A DNA stretch of 64,000 nucleotides from assembly GCF_023073915.1 (NCBI RefSeq), contig NZ_JADPKK010000020.1, forward strand, positions 197,001-261,000, in the 5' to 3' direction. Positions 52,933-61,556 of the stretch are shown here, piece by piece; the first letter of the stretch is position 1; every line of letters begins with the position of its first letter. This DNA comes from Bradyrhizobium sp. 149 (GTDB lineage Bacteria; Pseudomonadota; Alphaproteobacteria; Rhizobiales; Xanthobacteraceae). Under the pieces are notes generated by a model. That model had not been told where the DNA came from. It saw only the letters and a list, made by a program, of their open reading frames with translations, and searched no databases. The translations under genes and the position numbers were made by a program.

Positions 52933-54336
52933 TCAGTCGTTCCGCGCGGCACCCGCCGAGAGTCGACCATCAAGTTTCAGCCGAGCAAAGAAAAACGCTG
53001 TCAGTAAGGTCATCGCACTGACCGCGATCAACGGGAGCATCGGCGGCCCTTCTCGCAGCACGGACGCGACTACTGGTGAACGTGAAGAGACCTCCAGTAG
53101 CGTTGCACCGAAACCGATCCCCAAAGCGAACGAAACTTGCTGAGCCACGCTTGCGAAAGTTGCCGAGGCAGTCAGCACATGGGGTTTCAGCCCGATATAA
53201 GCCGCGGAATTGAGGCAGGTGTACTGAATTGAACGAACCGCACCGGCGAAGGCGAACAATACGGCGATTGCAGGTGCTGAAGCGGTGGGAAGGACCGAGA
53301 GCGCAGCCAGGATGGAACACGTGGCGATGGAGTTGAGCAACATGAGCCTTGCAAAACCGAAATATCCGATTGCCCAATGCGCTGCTGCTCTTGCTGCGAG
53401 CGTACCGAAGGTTCCGCACATCAACAGAAGGCCAGTATCCAGGGCGCTAAATCCCAGACTGTTCTGAAGGAAGATGGGCATCATAAACATCGTGGCCCCG
53501 ACGCCGGCGACGAATACGGCGCCCCCTGCCGTTGTAATTCGAAACGTGCGAGCGTCCAATGTAGCGAAATCGAGAATGGCGACGCCCCCCCGCCTACCTG
53601 TCGCACGCTTGTAGTGGGCCATAGCAAGCATGCCGCCAGCCGCGAGCCCCATTGAGACAAAAATGGGAAGAACGTTTCTGCCAATGCTCAAGAGTCCGAA
53701 CAATAAGGCACCAAGCGCAAGTCCGACTTGAACGAATCCCAGAAGATCGAAAGCCGGCCGGCCGTCCTCCTTGTAGTTCGGAACATAGCGCCCAGCTAAG
53801 AGAATTGCCGCCAGGCCGGTCGGGACATTAACCAAAAATATTGAGGACCAGGACAAATACGTGACGAGATATCCGCTCAGCGGCGCACCGATGATCCCTC
53901 CGAGGAGCGACGGAGTCGTGAACCAGATCATTGACCTGACTAACGAACCGGGCGCGGCCTCCTTGACAACAACCAACCGTGCTACAGGCACCATGAATGC
54001 GCCACCGACGCCCTGAATACAGCGAGACAGGGTCAGTTCCGCGAAATTGGAAGAAACTGCGCAGCAAATGGATCCGACGATAAAGATGCCGACTGCGATC
54101 TGGAAGATGATCCTGGTTCCGAACCGGTCCGCAGCCCAGCCGCTCGCTGGCATGAAGATAGTCGCGCAGACCCAATAGGCCGTGACGGCAAGGCTTAGCA
54201 GAGTCGGATCCACCTGGAGGGACGCGCTCATGCCGGGAATCGCAGTGTTGAGCAGCGCCAGATCGATCTCTTGCATGAAGAGCGAGCTCGCCATCAATGC
54301 AGGTACGACTACCGATTCCAAGCTTCGTGGCGACAT
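52933..54336 (-). CDS. MFS multidrug/metabolite exporter (DHA2-like, about 14 helices)
   Basis: An exporter of about 467 residues. The N-terminal MSPRSLESVVVPALMASSLFMQEIDLALLNTAIPGM and GWAADRFGTRIIFQ (motif A) with RCIQGVGGAFMVP (motif B) and GGIIGAPLSGYL (motif C) mark a drug:H+ antiporter. Helix count by eye is about 14. The frame opens at 54423, but the first helix begins soon after the ATG at 54336. It is transcribed together with the minus-strand gene series and probably exports that locus's product, or gives self-resistance. Confidence 0.85.
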   Translation of the reverse strand: MSPRSLESVVVPALMASSLFMQEIDLALLNTAIPGMSASLQVDPTLLSLAVTAYWVCATIFMPASGWAADRFGTRIIFQIAVGIFIVGSICCAVSSNFAELTLSRCIQGVGGAFMVPVARLVVVKEAAPGSLVRSMIWFTTPSLLGGIIGAPLSGYLVTYLSWSSIFLVNVPTGLAAILLAGRYVPNYKEDGRPAFDLLGFVQVGLALGALLFGLLSIGRNVLPIFVSMGLAAGGMLAMAHYKRATGRRGGVAILDFATLDARTFRITTAGGAVFVAGVGATMFMMPIFLQNSLGFSALDTGLLLMCGTFGTLAARAAAHWAIGYFGFARLMLLNSIATCSILAALSVLPTASAPAIAVLFAFAGAVRSIQYTCLNSAAYIGLKPHVLTASATFASVAQQVSFALGIGFGATLLEVSSRSPVVASVLREGPPMLPLIAVSAMTLLTAFFFARLKLDGRLSAGAARND

Positions 54337-54401
54337 GATGCTTCTGTATTCATGATCCCAGTAATCATTCGGGATAGAAATGCCAACGGCCACGCCGAGA
54401 G

Positions 54402-55370
54402 TTATCCGATTCGGCCCTCGCATCGGAGAAGATGGTCCGTCGCGGCGCTAAGAAGTGCATCGGTGGCCTCGATCGTGAGTGCAGCTTTGTGGGACGTCGC
54501 TATGAACTTATCTGGCCCGAGTCCGAGCAGTCCTTCCTGATCAGACGCGGCTCCCCTGTTTGCGACCCACTCCCTGTAATACCCGTCCATGAAGGCGAAT
54601 GCGACTTCACCGCTCTCAAGCGCTCGCCGCAGCGCGTGAGCATCAACAACGTGGGGGTTTGAGAATTGGAGGATCCGGAGAACGCCGCGACCGCGGCACA
54701 GCAGCTCTCGACCAATCAAATTGTGGGTATCGACGGGATCATATGCAATACAGATGCAGCATTGATGGGCGCTGGAAAATATCTCCGGTAGTGGAGCATA
54801 CCGCGCGCCGAGTGCAGCTTCGGTCTCCGGTTTCCGGCGGCGAGACCAATAGAGGATTTGGCATTCAGCCGAGATGGCTCTTATGTTCTGAGCCAAGCGC
54901 GTTCCGATGCGGCCCAACCCGATGATCCCGATCGTGGACGAGTCAAGCCCTGGGCGCAAGGCTTGACACCAATATGTGCCGCGATGAACTCCCTCCGATG
55001 AATGAAACACCGCTGCGCTTGCCAAGAGGGTGATGCCGAGCGCAAACTCGGCCACCGATGCGCAGTTCAGATGAGGCGTGTTGTGCACCATGATGCCGCG
55101 TGATGCAGCCGCGCTCTCGTCTACGAAGCTGGGGGTGCCCGTTCCCATCACGATGACATGCCTCAGTGTCGGAGCGCGATCGAGGAGAACGCTATCCGCG
55201 TATTCGGGCCCCCCAAGGACGTAATAAGAGGCCCCGGTCAGGTTGCCGGCCAGATCGTCGAGCGACGCGGGCCGACGCAAGTGTCTGATTTCGAAGATCG
55301 CGGAGAGGCGATGTCGCACCGGAACTGGAATTTCGAAGTCGCCGGTAATTAACACGATGGGTTTCGTCAT
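54402..55370 (-). CDS. D-2-hydroxyacid-dehydrogenase-like protein with altered active site
   Basis: A 322-residue protein with the NAD-binding fold of the D-isomer-specific dehydrogenases: GIIGLGRIGTRLA (about residues 148-160). The catalytic Arg segment of the family (NxxRG) reads FSNPHVVD here (about 236-243), without Arg. The following Glu region (DVFxxEP) reads MDGYYREW. His about 294 is in ATSHKAALT. With two of three key residues replaced, ordinary 2-hydroxyacid dehydrogenase activity is doubtful. ATG at 55370 is set by GGGAG. Confidence 0.75.
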   Translation of the reverse strand: MTKPIVLITGDFEIPVPVRHRLSAIFEIRHLRRPASLDDLAGNLTGASYYVLGGPEYADSVLLDRAPTLRHVIVMGTGTPSFVDESAAASRGIMVHNTPHLNCASVAEFALGITLLASAAVFHSSEGVHRGTYWCQALRPGLDSSTIGIIGLGRIGTRLAQNIRAISAECQILYWSRRRKPETEAALGARYAPLPEIFSSAHQCCICIAYDPVDTHNLIGRELLCRGRGVLRILQFSNPHVVDAHALRRALESGEVAFAFMDGYYREWVANRGAASDQEGLLGLGPDKFIATSHKAALTIEATDALLSAATDHLLRCEGRIG

Positions 55371-55523
55371 GGCGCTCCCGCGTGCCAAGGTTTGAACTGG
55401 CCGGGCCTGACAGCTCCCGAAACCACCAGTGACGTGACGTACCGCCGCATACCCCTGCGCTGCCGCCGGCTTGTGAAGCTTGACCATCCAACAGATGGTC
55501 CCTTCCTCATAACTTAAGCGCCC

Positions 55524-56912
55524 TCAACTGGAAGGTATACGGTTCGTGACGAGGCGCCTCTTGTGCGACAGAGAAGCGGGCATGGCATCGACTACCTGCA
55601 CTCTGACATCCAGTTGCTCATCTCCAAGGATGTCTTTCAGTCCAGTGATAAAGGCTTCAACGCGGCTCTCGTTATAGGTTCGATCGATCGACTCCGTCAC
55701 GAGGAACAGATCTATGGTGCTGGGTTCATTCTGAACGATCTGAAATTCCGCGATTCGTCCATCCTTTGGAAACAGTGTGTGCGTGTACAGTGTCATCACG
55801 CGGTCTGGTAGAATTGCGCCTCGCGTGCGGCTGAAAAGGACTTGATCCGCACGCCCATGGAAGCTGCTGAGGCGTCGAAAATGATTTCCGCAAGCGCACG
55901 GGTGGGCTTTGCCGCTAATCTGAATAACGTCGCCCTGCCTGTAGCGGATGAATGGCATGAAGGTGTTCGTCAGGCTGGTAGCGACAATTTCGCCGCGCCC
56001 TTCGGAGTCAGCATTGAGAACGTCGACGCGAACGTTGTCCTCAACGATATGATAGCTTCCTTCTCGACATTGCGTTGCAATCAGATACAGCTCCTCAGAC
56101 GAATATTCGTCGAAGACCGGCGCGCCAAAACCTTCCGCAATCCGGTCGCGCTCGGCTTTGATGCTGGATTCGGAATTGGTACAGATGGCTTCGATCCCAA
56201 GGCTGGAAAGATTGTCAACCGAGGCAACCATGCGAGAGAGATAGCTGGGGAAGGCCGACAGGATCTTGGGCTTCAGTCGCGCAATATGTTTGAACGCCAA
56301 GTCGGGCGGGCATTGGTTGGAGATCGTAAACACGGGAAAGGACCCCTCGAACGAGGTGAAACGAGGAGGTGCAAGATAAACTTCGTATAACCATTCGCTT
56401 GCGGCACGCTTTCGGCCCAACATCTGCTCGTAGTGCCGAAGATAGAAAAGTGCTCCGCAATCGTTCGTACCGCTGTCCTGCAGCACGATCAGAGCCCGTC
56501 CCGAAGAGCCTGATGTACGAGAGGAATAGCAATCAGCTCTGTTCATACTTCGGCTCGAGCCGAACATATCCCATGAACTTGCGATATCACTCTTAGAAAT
56601 GCTGGGCAGTGCGTTATAGTCGTCCCACGTGACCAGATCGCCCGGCCTGAAACCAACAGACTTGTAGAGTTCATGGTAGAACGGGTGAGTGATAAAGGCC
56701 ATGTCAATCAATAGTGACAGGCGATCGAACTGAAGTGCGGCTGTCTGTTCCAAAGAAAGCTGCGTCCTGTAGTGCAAAGACTCACGCAGTCGATTCCATT
56801 TTGCAAGGACGCGCCGTTGTGCGACCACACTCTCTGGAAAGCTCTTATGCGGTGGATAGTTGAAAGCGCGAATGTCGGATAGGCCGAAGTCGAACGCGTT
56901 GACGTCCATCAT
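55524..56912 (-). CDS. PaaK-like adenylate-forming ligase
   Basis: A protein of about 462 residues of the phenylacetate-CoA ligase/F390 synthetase branch. SSRTSGSSGRALIV (about residues 120-133) is the phosphate-binding loop. FDEYSSEELYLIATQC is the A5-like segment, FIRYRQGDVIQI gives the adenine-site Asp, and CACGNHFRRLSSFHGRADQV is the A8 hinge. It activates a carboxylic acid as adenylate. No ACP is adjacent, so the acceptor may be CoA or an amine. The frame is open 94 codons earlier but family sequence begins at the double ATG (56912/56909). Confidence 0.8.
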   Translation of the reverse strand: MMDVNAFDFGLSDIRAFNYPPHKSFPESVVAQRRVLAKWNRLRESLHYRTQLSLEQTAALQFDRLSLLIDMAFITHPFYHELYKSVGFRPGDLVTWDDYNALPSISKSDIASSWDMFGSSRSMNRADCYSSRTSGSSGRALIVLQDSGTNDCGALFYLRHYEQMLGRKRAASEWLYEVYLAPPRFTSFEGSFPVFTISNQCPPDLAFKHIARLKPKILSAFPSYLSRMVASVDNLSSLGIEAICTNSESSIKAERDRIAEGFGAPVFDEYSSEELYLIATQCREGSYHIVEDNVRVDVLNADSEGRGEIVATSLTNTFMPFIRYRQGDVIQISGKAHPCACGNHFRRLSSFHGRADQVLFSRTRGAILPDRVMTLYTHTLFPKDGRIAEFQIVQNEPSTIDLFLVTESIDRTYNESRVEAFITGLKDILGDEQLDVRVQVVDAMPASLSHKRRLVTNRIPSS

Positions 56913-57241
56913 GATATTTGGACCTTTTGTCTTCGTTTCTCGTCGCCAATGTGAAGGATTCAGTCGGGCGCCAGAGACGAATCCCGTTATTTTGGCTCCC
57001 GTCTTGACGGCCTGCCTGGCAAAAGTGTCTCCGACTGCTGCCGATTTTTGTGCTTTCTGTCGGGCCTCGGGTCGGATGGAGCCGTGCCGCCGTCGGCCGG
57101 TGATCATCCAGCATCGAGCGTCCGGTCTGATCGCCGGGCCGATCGTCCGCGAGACAACCCTACGTTCTTGGGCTGGACACCTCTGACGCCGCATTGGAAC
57201 AAGCCGGCGTCACAAGGCCTTCGGTAGTCGACCAGATCCGG

Positions 57242-58180
57242 TCACAAGGGGACTCTGAACGCGGTTGCGTTCGGCCGCACGTTGCGGTCACGGTGATGCA
57301 TCAGAATGCCAAGTCGTGAGCTCATACCCGGTACATCCGGAGAAATGTGGGGGATGCCATTACTTGGGCTCGCCACTCCGTCTATGCCGACCATACCGTC
57401 GTACAACAGGATGTCGCCGCTTCCGGTCCGCACAATGAGCTCATCCGTGAGCTTCTCCGTTAGCGTTGATACCGTGATCGGGCGGAGGTGCCAGAGTCGA
57501 TCCATGCGTGTCGCAGGCATGAACATGGCTCCTCCATACCCCTCCCAACCTTCCTCAAGGAGAGAGGTGATCGCCGTTTCCCGGATACCGTAGAACTTGT
57601 CGGAATGCAGAGTGGGGGTCAGCGTGGCAATCGGCGACGACGCATCCTTGCTCACGATGATGGACATCTGCTCCGTGAAAAGGTCCGAGCCGATCGCCTT
57701 GGCCCTCTCGAGAACAGAAATCAGCGCGCTCATGAATGCGCGCCCGAATTCGCCACGGTCAGCAACGCTGGCTTGCTTCGTCTTCCACCAGCCGAGGCCG
57801 CCAGCGAACGACGACCTTTCTTCGTAGTTCCGGAGCTCCAGTGTAATATGAACATTGCCGGTTGGCTTTCCGTTCAGGCCAGCCGCCAGACGCAGGGCTT
57901 CTCGCATGACCTTGACGTCGCTCACACGCTCTTCGCCCAGCACAAGAACCCACGGCCATTCGGCAGAAGGCGGCAAGGCTCCCAGGAGCTCGAGCGGCCA
58001 CGATGGCTCGCAGAAATATGCCTGCAGGTCCAGCTGAAGAAACGCCTGACGCCAGACCAGCAAGGACTGGTCGGACTTTGTCCGCTGCCCTGATTTGCCG
58101 CAAAGGAGATGTCCCAGGTCGCTGCTGACGACCACGCACTCGCCCGCTGTTTGGGGTACTTGATAATTCTCGACGAGCAT
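57242..58180 (-). CDS. Putative 2OG/Fe-type oxygenase (HxD...H...R)
   Basis: A 312-residue protein without a clear family name. The C-terminal half carries LHSDKFYG (His 192, Asp 194), then a strand rich in GWEGYGGAMFMPA, later GIPHISPDVPGMSSRLGIL (His 278, Arg 289). The order HxD, H, R with a jelly-roll-like pattern matches iron/2-oxoglutarate oxygenases (perhaps near DUF1826). Residues 1-180 are unassigned. It lies between the ligase and the guanidino-enzyme gene on the same strand, so it could hydroxylate the same small substrate. This is inference; structure prediction is needed. Confidence 0.5.
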   Translation of the reverse strand: MLVENYQVPQTAGECVVVSSDLGHLLCGKSGQRTKSDQSLLVWRQAFLQLDLQAYFCEPSWPLELLGALPPSAEWPWVLVLGEERVSDVKVMREALRLAAGLNGKPTGNVHITLELRNYEERSSFAGGLGWWKTKQASVADRGEFGRAFMSALISVLERAKAIGSDLFTEQMSIIVSKDASSPIATLTPTLHSDKFYGIRETAITSLLEEGWEGYGGAMFMPATRMDRLWHLRPITVSTLTEKLTDELIVRTGSGDILLYDGMVGIDGVASPSNGIPHISPDVPGMSSRLGILMHHRDRNVRPNATAFRVPL

Positions 58181-58213
58181 ACTTCCTCCCTGATGGTTAT
58201 GCGTCTTTGCGCG

Positions 58214-59053
58214 TTAGTTCAGGTCCCTTCGCACGGCCTGCACCAAACAGTGAATCCCCCCGAAATCTGCGACGAATTCGCTGACGTTGACCTCGATCAC
58301 GCGCAATCCGAGATCATGCAGCAGTCGGTTCGAGCGCTCGTTGAGTGCATGAGCGATGACCCTGCCACCTCCGATGTTGAGTATGTTGCAGCCCATCCTG
58401 AGGCACTCCTCTGCCGGCGCATCATGGAGCGTGTAGCCCTCGTTCATGAGCCAGGCCAGCTCCTTTGCCTCGACCATTTCGCGGCAGCAAACCAGCGAAC
58501 TTTCGCTCAGCACTCCAATTGCCAGATCGATGTGCCTCAAGCTGCGATGATATCGCACGATCCGACAAGTCCAGGCCTTCTCCTCGAACCAGCTCTTCAC
58601 TTGCCAGGCGGCGTCCTCCGTCGTGCGGAGGCCGTTGTAGCCGACGATGACGAGCCCGGGGCGCAAGATCTGTACGTCTCCACCTTCCAGCGTTCCGCGC
58701 GTGATTCGCTTCCAGAGGGGAATCCCCAGCGAGCCGGCGTAATTCGTCGCAACGCGAGGCTCGCCCTGGCGCGCCATGATGCCCATGCGGGTCTGCAGGA
58801 GCCCCCACGGCGTCATGACACAGCTGTCGCGCGTGTAGCACTGGTATGGACTTCCGTGATCCGCCGGCATCAAATGGCACTCGATGCCTTCGTTCACCAG
58901 TGTGCGAACGAGTTCTTCGTGTTGCTCCTTTGCGATGCTATGGTTTGGGATTGTGCGCTGATCACCGCCGCCGGAGGAGACCTCGGCCGGCGGGCAAAGC
59001 AGAGCTTCTCGGAGACGCCCATATTCGCTGTCACAATACTCGGTCCGCATCAC
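58214..59053 (-). CDS. Arginine-deiminase/DDAH-superfamily enzyme
   Basis: A 279-residue guanidino-group-modifying enzyme. YTRD (Arg 75, Asp 76), LEGGD (Glu 123-Asp 126), RHIDL (His 174) and the nucleophile Cys 269 in GGIHCL are the superfamily signature residues in the right order. Members hydrolyse or transfer the guanidine of arginine-like substrates (arginine deiminase, DDAH, amidinotransferases). The short length fits hydrolases more than amidinotransferases. In this locus it may trim or build a guanidino/ureido amino acid. Confidence 0.85.
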   Translation of the reverse strand: MMRTEYCDSEYGRLREALLCPPAEVSSGGGDQRTIPNHSIAKEQHEELVRTLVNEGIECHLMPADHGSPYQCYTRDSCVMTPWGLLQTRMGIMARQGEPRVATNYAGSLGIPLWKRITRGTLEGGDVQILRPGLVIVGYNGLRTTEDAAWQVKSWFEEKAWTCRIVRYHRSLRHIDLAIGVLSESSLVCCREMVEAKELAWLMNEGYTLHDAPAEECLRMGCNILNIGGGRVIAHALNERSNRLLHDLGLRVIEVNVSEFVADFGGIHCLVQAVRRDLN

Positions 59054-59111
59054 GAGCCCTCGTCAGCGTGCATCCGACCACGGATTCGATATGCGGTAGT
59101 GCATCGCAAGC

Positions 59112-60119
59112 TCATGCCGTAGCTCCGGTCGTGGTGGTCGAACGCTCATTCAACCGACACCAGGAGCCGACGACGGTGCGGCTTCCCAGGAAATAGCTCT
59201 CGCAATGTTCTGCTGCCGAATAGGTGGGCCAGGTCATCAGTAGCCGGTGTGCGGCTCGCAATCGATAGAACGGCACGCCGGGAAGTAGATGATGAGTGAG
59301 GTGCCAGCCGTTCTCATGCGGATGCAACAAGCACGTAAATGGACTGTTTGGCGGATGGTTTCTCGTGAATCCCAGGATACTGCCGGGTGTCAACCCGACG
59401 TGGTCGGAGATAATCACGAAGCTAATGGTAAGATGCTGGACGGTGAGACGCGCGGAGATCCACAGCATGCAAAAGACCACGGCTGCCCATGGACTCAGGA
59501 GGGTGCCGATAAACAACAAGGCCGTGCACCACCAGAACAGAATGGGAGCCGTCTGGCGCCAGGTGAGGTTTCCGAGCATTCCGAAGAGAGCGCCTCGCAG
59601 GGTCGTCCGATTGAAGGCTTGAGCGGTGTATAACGCCCAGGCTCCCTTTCTGATGAGGCTCTCGTCGTGGAGAAAATCCGTGTCCAGAACGGGGTCGCCG
59701 AGGTGGAGATGGTGCTGGTTATGGAGGCTGCGATACTTGTGCAATGATACAAATCCTGGCCAGCAGAGCGCGACCTGGGCCAACCAGTCGTTTACTCGCT
59801 TGGAAGGATGCAGAAGGTAATGTGATGCGTCGTGGATCAGTACAACGAGCGCACGCTGCCTGTTTCCGATGGCTACGAGCGCCGCCGGTACAGCCCACCA
59901 ACCAAGCGCCCAGACGCCGGTGCAAGCCAGCGCAATGATGCACCAATCGAAGGCCACAGCCGCCACCGCGGCCGAGCTCGACTTTCTATGCAGCGCCTTC
60001 AATTGGCCATCAAGGTTGGCCTTGCGCATGAATCTCCACATCTCGGAAATGCTGACAACGTGAGTTTCGGTATCGCTCGACGCGTCGACTGTTGGTCCGT
60101 ATTCGCCCGCGCCGGTCAT
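59112..60119 (-). CDS. Fatty acid desaturase-family membrane di-iron enzyme
   Basis: A 335-residue membrane protein with three His boxes: HDASH (96-100), HNQHH (133-137) and HLTHH (273-277), and helices around 58-92 and 190-225. The family makes double bonds or hydroxylates. In Bradyrhizobium a relative, RtxC, desaturates the amino-acid toxin dihydrorhizobitoxine rather than a lipid, so a small polar substrate is possible here. The neighbours (aminotransferase, guanidino enzyme, ligase) favour that. Family call firm, substrate speculative. Confidence 0.83.
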   Translation of the reverse strand: MTGAGEYGPTVDASSDTETHVVSISEMWRFMRKANLDGQLKALHRKSSSAAVAAVAFDWCIIALACTGVWALGWWAVPAALVAIGNRQRALVVLIHDASHYLLHPSKRVNDWLAQVALCWPGFVSLHKYRSLHNQHHLHLGDPVLDTDFLHDESLIRKGAWALYTAQAFNRTTLRGALFGMLGNLTWRQTAPILFWWCTALLFIGTLLSPWAAVVFCMLWISARLTVQHLTISFVIISDHVGLTPGSILGFTRNHPPNSPFTCLLHPHENGWHLTHHLLPGVPFYRLRAAHRLLMTWPTYSAAEHCESYFLGSRTVVGSWCRLNERSTTTTGATA

Positions 60120-60212
60120 CGATGATCCTCCAAGTTACTGCCGATGATCGCGTTCGCCGAGCAGGAAGCGAAGTGGACTGCCCACGTTTTCATCGCGCAA
60201 GCCACCGTTCGC

Positions 60213-61382
60213 TTATCCCAACGCAACGACACGTTCGTCCGCATAGGACCGCGTGGCGATATCTTGCAGGACGCGGACACCCGAAAGGAAGGTTTGATGC
60301 GGCCTCATGAGGCTGACCCGGACGTTGTGTTGGTTCTCCTTGAGTCGCGCAGAGTGCCAGAAGAACATTCGTCCCGGTAAGATGACCAGTCCTTTGGCTT
60401 CGAGCATTTTGCACACGTCCCGGTCGCAACGGCCAAGCCCACTGCAGTCGATCCACTCCACGCTGAGGGTTGACCGCAGAGATTCTGACGGGATACGCAA
60501 AAGCGAGTTCGCCAGCGCGCGTCTCAGAATATCGCGATGCTGATCGACGATCCGCCAGATCGTCTCCGAAATCCCCACCTTCTGTGTCACGTCGATAAAC
60601 TTCGTCAGAACCGCGAGTGAGAAATTGGAAACACACAGAAAGAGCTCTCGATAGATGGTTTCGATGATCTGCTTGTTGTCGGCCGAATAGGCGAGAAGAC
60701 TCGCCTTCATGTCGAGCGTCGGGAACACCTTGCCGGTATCCTCAAACGCGATGAAGGAAACGCCGGAATGCAAGAGATCTGCATAGTCGTCGTAAGGCTC
60801 GCGGCAATGAAGCCGGAAGCTGTTGTCGATTACCAGGACAATTGCGTTCTCGACGCAAAAGCTGATTATCTCCTTGAACGCCGACTTTCCAATGACCCGC
60901 CCGGTTGGGTTGTTGGGCTTCACGAGGAACAATGCGTCGAAACGCATCACCTTGAGTAGTTCGTCCAAACATCCCGCTTCGGCGGCGGTGTGCAGCAATG
61001 TCTCGTTCAGTGGAACGACATCCACGCCGCGTCGCTTCAGCAGAAGAGCGAGATTGTCGAACGTAGGTTCGACAAGAGCCACCCGCATCCGGCGCGTCGC
61101 GAGTAGCGCACCGACGATGTCGATGGAGTTCGAAGCGGTCGGGCAAATGACAAAGTTGTCGAGGGATTCGAGACCGGCAGAGCCGACGAGAGTTGAAAGG
61201 CTGTATTTGTATCGCGCTTCCATGTCGGGAATGCTGCTGAGCTGTGCCTCCGCCCAAATATCGGGGAGATCTGAAACGATCGGTGCGAAGAATGGGCCAA
61301 GGTCCTGGTAAGCGTGGCCGTCCGCCAGACTCGCGGGCGCGGACAAACCTTTGATTTCGACATCGGTGAGGGTGTCGCTCAT
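60213..61382 (-). CDS. PLP aminotransferase/lyase, class I/II fold
   Basis: A 389-residue fold-type I PLP enzyme. VKPNNPTG (155-161), the Asp in LVIDNSFR (about 186), the PLP Lys in FEDTGKVFPTLDMKASLL (about 218) and the substrate Arg in HNVRVSLM are present. The EDTGK-x-FPTLD motif resembles enzymes that act on unusual amino acids in natural-product pathways, but I cannot name the closest relative without a search. First gene of the minus-strand series, divergent from the ThDP enzyme across a 174-base promoter region. Confidence 0.8.
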   Translation of the reverse strand: MSDTLTDVEIKGLSAPASLADGHAYQDLGPFFAPIVSDLPDIWAEAQLSSIPDMEARYKYSLSTLVGSAGLESLDNFVICPTASNSIDIVGALLATRRMRVALVEPTFDNLALLLKRRGVDVVPLNETLLHTAAEAGCLDELLKVMRFDALFLVKPNNPTGRVIGKSAFKEIISFCVENAIVLVIDNSFRLHCREPYDDYADLLHSGVSFIAFEDTGKVFPTLDMKASLLAYSADNKQIIETIYRELFLCVSNFSLAVLTKFIDVTQKVGISETIWRIVDQHRDILRRALANSLLRIPSESLRSTLSVEWIDCSGLGRCDRDVCKMLEAKGLVILPGRMFFWHSARLKENQHNVRVSLMRPHQTFLSGVRVLQDIATRSYADERVVALG

Positions 61383-61484
61383 CTATGCTTCTCTTGTTAT
61401 TGGAAAGCCGGAGTTTGCCGTATCGATGCGATCAACCGCTTCTCGTGCTGCTACTTGCTTTCATTGTGCGTCCCGAGTCGAGCT

Positions 61485-61500
61485 ACCTAAACTAGTAGGT
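61485..61500. promoter_or_regulatory. Short palindrome in the divergent promoter region
   Basis: ACCTA and TAGGT are separated by six bases in the region between the aminotransferase and ThDP-enzyme genes. The sequence is somewhat AT-rich. It could be an operator shared by both directions. Weak evidence. Confidence 0.3.
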
Positions 61501-61556
61501 GGCGGGTCGCGGTCGCTGGCCATATTGTCGTGCGGTGCAGCGCAAGGAGGCAGGTT

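Noticed and set aside
59112..61382. Rhizobitoxine cluster
   Set aside because: A desaturase and an aminotransferase are present, but not the large fused RtxA enzyme; only a distant parallel is claimed.
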